Origin: RYN-428 sp035648595
Lineage (GTDB): Bacteria; Planctomycetota; Phycisphaerae; Tepidisphaerales; Tepidisphaeraceae
Assembly (NCBI GenBank): GCA_035648595.1
Contig: DASRLH010000417.1
Coordinates: 1 to 16,337 of the forward strand
Length of the DNA: 16,337 bases
Direction of reading: 5' to 3'
The stretch's first letter is position 1. Every line of letters starts with the position of its first letter. The translations under genes and the position numbers were made by a program. Shown here piece by piece: positions 12,885-16,337 of this stretch. A model generated the notes under the pieces. That model saw nothing but the letters and a program-made list of their open reading frames with translations, was not told where the DNA came from and made no database searches.

Positions 12885-13722
12885 GTTGTGCGTACTGGCC
12901 AGTGGATCATCGGGGAATTGCTGCCTCGTGCGCACGCCGGCTGGGGTGCTGATGATCGACGCAGGCATCGGGCCCAGGCTGGCGGCGCGGCGGATGATGG
13001 GCACCGGCGTGGGCATCGCGGACATCGCCGCCGTCTGCCTGACGCATCTGGACCGCGATCATTTCTCGCCTTATTGGGTTTCCACGTTTATCAAGCATGG
13101 CATCCGCATCTTCTGCCACGCCGGGCGCGTCGAGGAATTGTTGGCGGCTTGCGAGGATGAGAATCTGGCGGCGTTGGTTCATGGGTTTGACGACCAGCCC
13201 TTTGAAGCCCTGCCGATGGTGGACGTTCATCCGATCCCGCTCGCGCACGATGCCCAGGGCAGTCATGGATTTGTGTTAGACGGGTTCGGGCATCGCCTCG
13301 GCTATGCCACGGATTTGGGCCATGTCCCCGGCGCGCTGCTGGATCATTTCACGGATTTGGATTTGCTCGCGCTGGAGAGCAACTATGACCCGGCGATGCA
13401 GGAGCAAAGCGGCAGGCCGATCTTCCTTCAGCGCCGCATCACCGGCGGATGGGGCCATCTTTCCAACGAGCAAGCGCTGTGGGCCATCCGCCAGATCTTT
13501 GATCGCGCACAGCGTGCCCAGGCGCGTCTGCCCAGCCATATCGTCTTGTTGCACCGCAGCCGTCAGTGCAACTGCCCCCGGCTCGTGCGCAAACTTTTCA
13601 GCAGAGACGCCCGCATCGCGGCCCGCCTCACATTAGCCGAGCAATTCCAACGCACCGAATGGCTGGCGCGCCGCGGCCGTCGTGTCGCCGCCGGCGAGCA
13701 ATTGCTGCTGGCGTGGGAATGA
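12874..13722 (+). CDS. MBL-fold metallo-hydrolase, YycJ/WalJ-like
   Basis: A 282-aa metallo-beta-lactamase-fold protein. CVLASGSSGNCCLV (residues 6-19), VCLTHLDRDHFSP (54-66), HRLGYATDLGH, ESNYDPAM, and GGWGHLSNEQA with LLHRSRQCN are the expected sequence landmarks of YycJ-type exonuclease-like hydrolases. The metal motif reads H58-L-D60-R-D62-H63, so the usual second His of HxHxDH is Asp60. Metal binding may therefore be altered. It overlaps the upstream methyltransferase by 11 bases. Its likely role is a nucleic-acid or cell-wall-linked hydrolase, which the sequence alone cannot settle. Confidence 0.85.
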   Translation: MSIELCVLASGSSGNCCLVRTPAGVLMIDAGIGPRLAARRMMGTGVGIADIAAVCLTHLDRDHFSPYWVSTFIKHGIRIFCHAGRVEELLAACEDENLAALVHGFDDQPFEALPMVDVHPIPLAHDAQGSHGFVLDGFGHRLGYATDLGHVPGALLDHFTDLDLLALESNYDPAMQEQSGRPIFLQRRITGGWGHLSNEQALWAIRQIFDRAQRAQARLPSHIVLLHRSRQCNCPRLVRKLFSRDARIAARLTLAEQFQRTEWLARRGRRVAAGEQLLLAWE

Positions 13723-13770
13723 GTGCTGAGTGCTGAGAGGTGAGTGATTGGTGATGGGTGATGGGTTCAA
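13721..13770 (+). repeat. GAGTGCTGAGTGCTGA / GGTGATGGGTGATGGG low-complexity run
   Basis: Direct repeats GAGTGCTGAGTGCTGAG and GGTGATGGGTGATGGG run straight on from the stop codon of the MBL-fold gene. Their reverse translation reads STQHSAL/ITHHSPL, a common pattern of false ORFs in planctomycete genomes as I recall. Confidence 0.6.
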
Positions 13771-13885
13771 AGTGATGACGAAGGAAGAAGGCTGTTGAGT
13801 AAATGTTGCCGGCGCTGTGGCCGATTTGATATTCCCCACGTTCGATGCGGCGCGGGCGCCGCGAGTCATTTACGTGGGGTTTTTC

Positions 13886-14365
13886 ATGGCTACGGTTACG
13901 GTTGTCGAGCGCGATAAGGAATTGGGCGCTGCATGTCATGGGCGTGTGCGGAACAAGACGGGCCTGACGATTTTGGAAGAAGCCCGGCTCCGCCGCCGGC
14001 TACGGCGCCAGGCGCCCAGCGAGCCTTGGGTGGATGTGCAGTTCCGCAACATCCAGGGAATGGATGAACAAGGCAGGCCGCTCGTGAAGCGCATTCACGA
14101 TCCCCGCTTGTTCCCGCCCGGCGGGGCGCGGACGGCGATGGTGCGCTGCCCCGAATGCGGCGCATACATGCCGCCGATGGCCTTCGAGAACGGCGTCTGC
14201 CTCGACCACGCCGAGCAAGGCAACTGGGGTCCCTCGCCCTCCGCGCAGGCCATCCACGCCTTGCAGTTCCGCAATTTGCGGATGAGCGAAGTCGAGCTGG
14301 CCCCCGAATCCACCCACGCCCTCCGGCGGGAAATCCAGCGATATCACCGGAAACGGCGGAGGTGA
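13886..14365 (+). CDS. Zinc-ribbon protein of unknown function
   Basis: A 159-aa basic protein that I do not recognise. It has an Arg-rich helical region (EEARLRRRLRRQAPSEPWVD, about residues 31-50), then a single zinc-binding site: MVRCPECGAYMPP and NGVCLDHAEQG give C88, C91, C105 and H108. The C-terminal ELAPESTHALRREIQRYHRK is a charged helix. No signal peptide or membrane segment is seen. The start is uncertain: the ATG at 13886 lacks a good Shine-Dalgarno, while an in-frame GTG at 13817 would add 23 residues without obvious family character. It may bind nucleic acid or ribosomes, by composition only. Confidence 0.65.
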   Translation: MATVTVVERDKELGAACHGRVRNKTGLTILEEARLRRRLRRQAPSEPWVDVQFRNIQGMDEQGRPLVKRIHDPRLFPPGGARTAMVRCPECGAYMPPMAFENGVCLDHAEQGNWGPSPSAQAIHALQFRNLRMSEVELAPESTHALRREIQRYHRKRRR

Positions 14366-14424
14366 GAGGAGGGTCTGGCGAAAAGGCGCCCGGCGCGCGT
14401 TGCACCGTAATCCGAATGAAGGTG

Positions 14425-14581
14425 AAAATCCGAAATCCGAAGCACGAAATCCGAAACAAATCCAAATGAAGAAAACGGAAAACTCAAAAGGGGCGCTTTC
14501 GTGGGAGCTTTGTTTGTTTTGAAATTTCTTCCTTTGAATTCTGAGTTTGTTTCGGATTTCGTGCTTCGGATTTCGGATTTT
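14425..14581. repeat. Perfect 36-bp inverted repeat of the CGAAATCC family
   Basis: Arms at 14425-14460 and 14546-14581 are exact reverse complements; each contains CCGAAATCCGAAGCACGAAA or its complement. The 85-base loop has further A-rich and T-rich parts that could pair imperfectly. It fills most of the 271-bp gap between the convergent zinc-ribbon and TrkH genes, so it could end transcription from both sides. A long run of T (14576-14584) follows the right arm on the plus strand. Confidence 0.75.
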
Positions 14582-14636
14582 TTGCGCCCATTTGGGAACA
14601 GGCGTCGCTGCCTTTGGAGCATCCGGCGCGCAAAGC

Positions 14637-16019
14637 CTATGCCACGAGAACTTCCGCATTGTTGGTGGTGCGCACCATCCACCACAGCACGGCGAGTGGC
14701 GCGAGGCGGCCGAACAGCATGAGGGCGGCCAGCAGGAACAGGCCCGGGCCGACGATTGATATTGGGTCGTGCGACAAGCCGACGTTGCTGATGGCGCTGA
14801 TGGTCAGGAAGATGAGCCGGTCGGCGGGCATCTGCGGCTGGGTGGCGGTGAGGGCCAGGAAGCCGGCGCCCGCCGCCAGTACGTATCCGCCCATCCACAC
14901 GGCGGCGATGCCGAACGTCCGGCGGACGGGGCGGCCGCGCAGGGCATCACGTATGCCGGCGAAAAGGTGATAGCAGGTTGTTGCTTTCAGGCCGCTTCCC
15001 GTGCCCGCGGGGCTGGCGCCGATCATCATCAGCAGCACCACGAGCCATTGCGCCGGACCTGGGAAGGCGCGGAGAAACTCGAAGGGAAGGCCCGCCGTTC
15101 GCGCATTGACGGCGGCGGTGGACGCGGCCCCCAGCGCCCACCGACGGCCCGCCCACGTCGCGGCGCCGGGCAATAATGAGATAAACAATGCGTACGTCGC
15201 GGCGAGATACACCCCGGCGGCCAGCGCCAATACCATCCGCGAATGCCTTGAAAGCCGCCGGGCGCCGACGATCAGGTCGTACAACTCCATCAACACGGGC
15301 AATCCCAATCCGCCCAGGATCGACAGCGGCAAAAGAACGCCTTGCGCCTGCCAGGTCGCGAGTCCCGGGAATCTGCGGGGATGTTCGCGCGGATCGCTTG
15401 ACGTATTGCCGGGGGAATCCGCCAGCGGCATCGCGCCGGTCTTGCCGGCGGCCTCCTTATCGGCCGACATCGCATTGCGATTGATGAGCGTGGAGAGCGG
15501 TGCGTCGGCGATGACCACGCCGCTGTTCCCGAACGCGCAGGCGGCCTGGTGGATCGCCTCGGACAGCCCCGCGCCGCCGGTGATCAGCGCCGCGGTTCCC
15601 AGCAGAATCGCCAGAAGCTCGGCGATGATCGCCGCCAATATCACCTGCCCATCCGTATATCGCATCCGCAGCACGCGCACTGCCGCCATCGCCCCCACGA
15701 TCATCGCGAACAGGCTGCCCGAGACGGTCAGCAACAGCACGATCGCCGGGCCCTGGGGATTTTCGGCGTTGAAGTCATTGAAGCCGATCGACTGCTGAAA
15801 TCCGCAAAGCGTGCCGGCGTTAAAGGAGAGGAAAAGCGCGCGGTCGTAGGTGAGCGTTTCGCCGGTGATCATCACCTCGGGCCGGCGCAGCCAAAACGAG
15901 CACACCACCAGCAGCGCGATGAATGCAGCGGTAAGCCAAAGCGCAACTTTGCCGCCGCGCGGATGGTGTAAAGCGGCCAGAGGCAGATCGGATGGACTGT
16001 CCCGGCGGGATTGAGGCAC
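14637..16019 (-). CDS. TrkH/KtrB-type potassium uptake transporter
   Basis: A 460-aa integral membrane protein with about eight to ten hydrophobic segments. It has the four P-loops that form the potassium filter of the Trk/Ktr/HKT superfamily: FNAGTLCGFQQS, ACAFGNSGVVI, VNARTAGLPF and SAISNVGLSHD, each with the key glycine. A hydrophilic insertion of about 45 residues (NRNAMSADKEAAGKTGAMPL onward) separates P-loop 2 from the next membrane helix. I start at GTG 16019, which has GGAG at a 5-base spacing; the longer frame to 16073 runs through a dispersed repeat (FGFRIS) and is rejected. No TrkA/KtrA regulatory subunit is in the window. Confidence 0.88.
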   Translation of the reverse strand: MPQSRRDSPSDLPLAALHHPRGGKVALWLTAAFIALLVVCSFWLRRPEVMITGETLTYDRALFLSFNAGTLCGFQQSIGFNDFNAENPQGPAIVLLLTVSGSLFAMIVGAMAAVRVLRMRYTDGQVILAAIIAELLAILLGTAALITGGAGLSEAIHQAACAFGNSGVVIADAPLSTLINRNAMSADKEAAGKTGAMPLADSPGNTSSDPREHPRRFPGLATWQAQGVLLPLSILGGLGLPVLMELYDLIVGARRLSRHSRMVLALAAGVYLAATYALFISLLPGAATWAGRRWALGAASTAAVNARTAGLPFEFLRAFPGPAQWLVVLLMMIGASPAGTGSGLKATTCYHLFAGIRDALRGRPVRRTFGIAAVWMGGYVLAAGAGFLALTATQPQMPADRLIFLTISAISNVGLSHDPISIVGPGLFLLAALMLFGRLAPLAVLWWMVRTTNNAEVLVA

Positions 16020-16120
16020 GAGGGCTCCGGAAGGAGAATGGGAAATCCGAAATCCGAAAGTGAAGAGAACCACTGAGGCACTGAAGCACGGAGGCGCTTT
16101 CGGTTGTCCAGGAACCTCGA
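16020..16120. other. Non-coding stretch upstream of the TrkH-type gene
   Basis: No gene is supported. It contains a short CGAAATCC repeat (16041-16060) and then runs into the BIME-like pair. A promoter for the TrkH-type gene should be here, but no convincing pair of hexamers was found. Confidence 0.5.
16041..16060 (-). repeat. CGGATTTCGGATTT dispersed repeat, copy 4
   Basis: GGAAATCCGAAATCCGAAAG on the plus strand is a short member of the family seen at 932-965 and 14425-14581. It lies just upstream of the transporter start and creates a false N-terminal extension. Confidence 0.6.
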
Positions 16121-16212
16121 CGTATCACGGGCGTCCCGCCCGTGCAGAATGCATTGAGGTTGGAAATATCCCAATTCCTCGACTACCGCGCCATCGGCAC
16201 GGGCGAGACGCC
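16121..16212. repeat. BIME-like palindrome pair, right half cut by the IS
   Basis: A complete reverse palindrome CACGGGCG-TCC-CGCCCGTG lies at 16126-16144. After about 29 bases comes ATTCCTCGACTACCGCGCC and the first half of a forward palindrome (GCACGGGCGAGACGCC) that stops at 16212, where the IS terminal repeat begins. The order of modules is the same as at 115-208. Confidence 0.75.
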
Positions 16213-16233
16213 TCATCTTTCGTCACATTTTTT
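16213..16233 (+). mobile_element. Left terminal inverted repeat of the right-edge IS
   Basis: TCATCTTTCGTCACAT followed by T residues is the exact reverse complement of 94-114 over 21 bases. The transposase-like ORF starts 66 bases further on, in the same orientation as the left-edge transposase. Confidence 0.75.
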
Positions 16234-16299
16234 TGCGTCCGCCAGCGAGTATAACATATTGGTGGCATTATCGTTCGATTGATTCAAAGGAGTATTGGC

Positions 16300-16337
16300 A
16301 TGGAAGCCAGGGCGAACAAGGTACGAAGGCGTTCGAT
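16300..16337 (+). CDS. Start of the IS transposase (partial)
   Basis: The ATG at 16300 is preceded by AAAGGAG (16286-16292) and opens a frame MEARANKVRRRS that runs off the window. Its place just inside the left terminal repeat and the good ribosome binding site make it the probable N-terminus of the transposase whose C-terminus is at 1-104. Twelve residues are too few for a family match. Confidence 0.55.
   Translation, partial: MEARANKVRRRS

Noticed and set aside
1..16337. Classical composite transposon carrying the whole window
   Set aside because: The window holds core genes (rpsL, rpsG, purE, purK). Only one end of each IS copy is visible, so mobility of the whole segment is not supported.

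Overview
The window looks like chromosomal DNA of a high-GC planctomycete-type bacterium, perhaps Phycisphaerae-like. I infer this from the family resemblance of the squalene-hopene cyclase, the IS4-type transposase, the zinc-ribbon and PFxPFRLHL small proteins, and the AT-rich or palindromic intergenic repeats. No rRNA or other firm taxonomic marker is present, so the placement is tentative.

Both edges lie inside copies of the same insertion sequence. The left edge holds the 3' end of an IS4-like transposase (stop at 104) and its terminal inverted repeat; the right edge holds the matching 5' terminal repeat and the first 12 codons of an ORF in the same orientation. Both IS ends abut the same half-site of a REP/BIME-like palindrome (core CACGGGCG-AGA-CGCCCGTG). 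The whole window may be a contig that stopped at IS repeats.

Layout from left to right: rpsG and rpsL (minus) without rpoC or fusA next to them, with a good promoter and a hairpin at the predicted mRNA 5' end; a winged-helix/Mrr-like nuclease candidate (minus); a decayed block with frameshifted hisI (plus), a truncated D12-class adenine methyltransferase (minus) and an internally deleted peptidase E (minus); the rest of that minus-strand operon, namely two tandem paralogous small proteins headed by a DUF433 antitoxin-like protein; a divergent promoter region; squalene-hopene cyclase (plus), convergent and overlapping with a secreted cyclophilin-type PPIase (minus); a lower-GC accessory island (about 7.66-9.77 kb) with a transglutaminase-like protein translationally linked to an Rhs-core/C-terminal-tip gene; purK and purE (both minus) separated by a plus-strand RHH-like small protein; a methyltransferase overlapping an MBL-fold hydrolase (plus); a zinc-ribbon protein (plus); a perfect 36-bp inverted repeat between convergent genes; and a TrkH/KtrB-type potassium transporter (minus).

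The most interesting part is the Rhs-tip operon. The tip gene carries a DCADLAL cysteine motif and a tandem repeat of about 62 residues. It is broken by a 1-2 nt slip and by a small inverted-repeat element. Removing 74 nt (element plus one target duplication) exactly rejoins the reading frame as QKQ-LGLGSP, which shows that this was one protein of about 334 aa. Second in interest are the DUF433 plus twin small-protein operon and the apparent preference of the IS for one position in the BIME palindrome.
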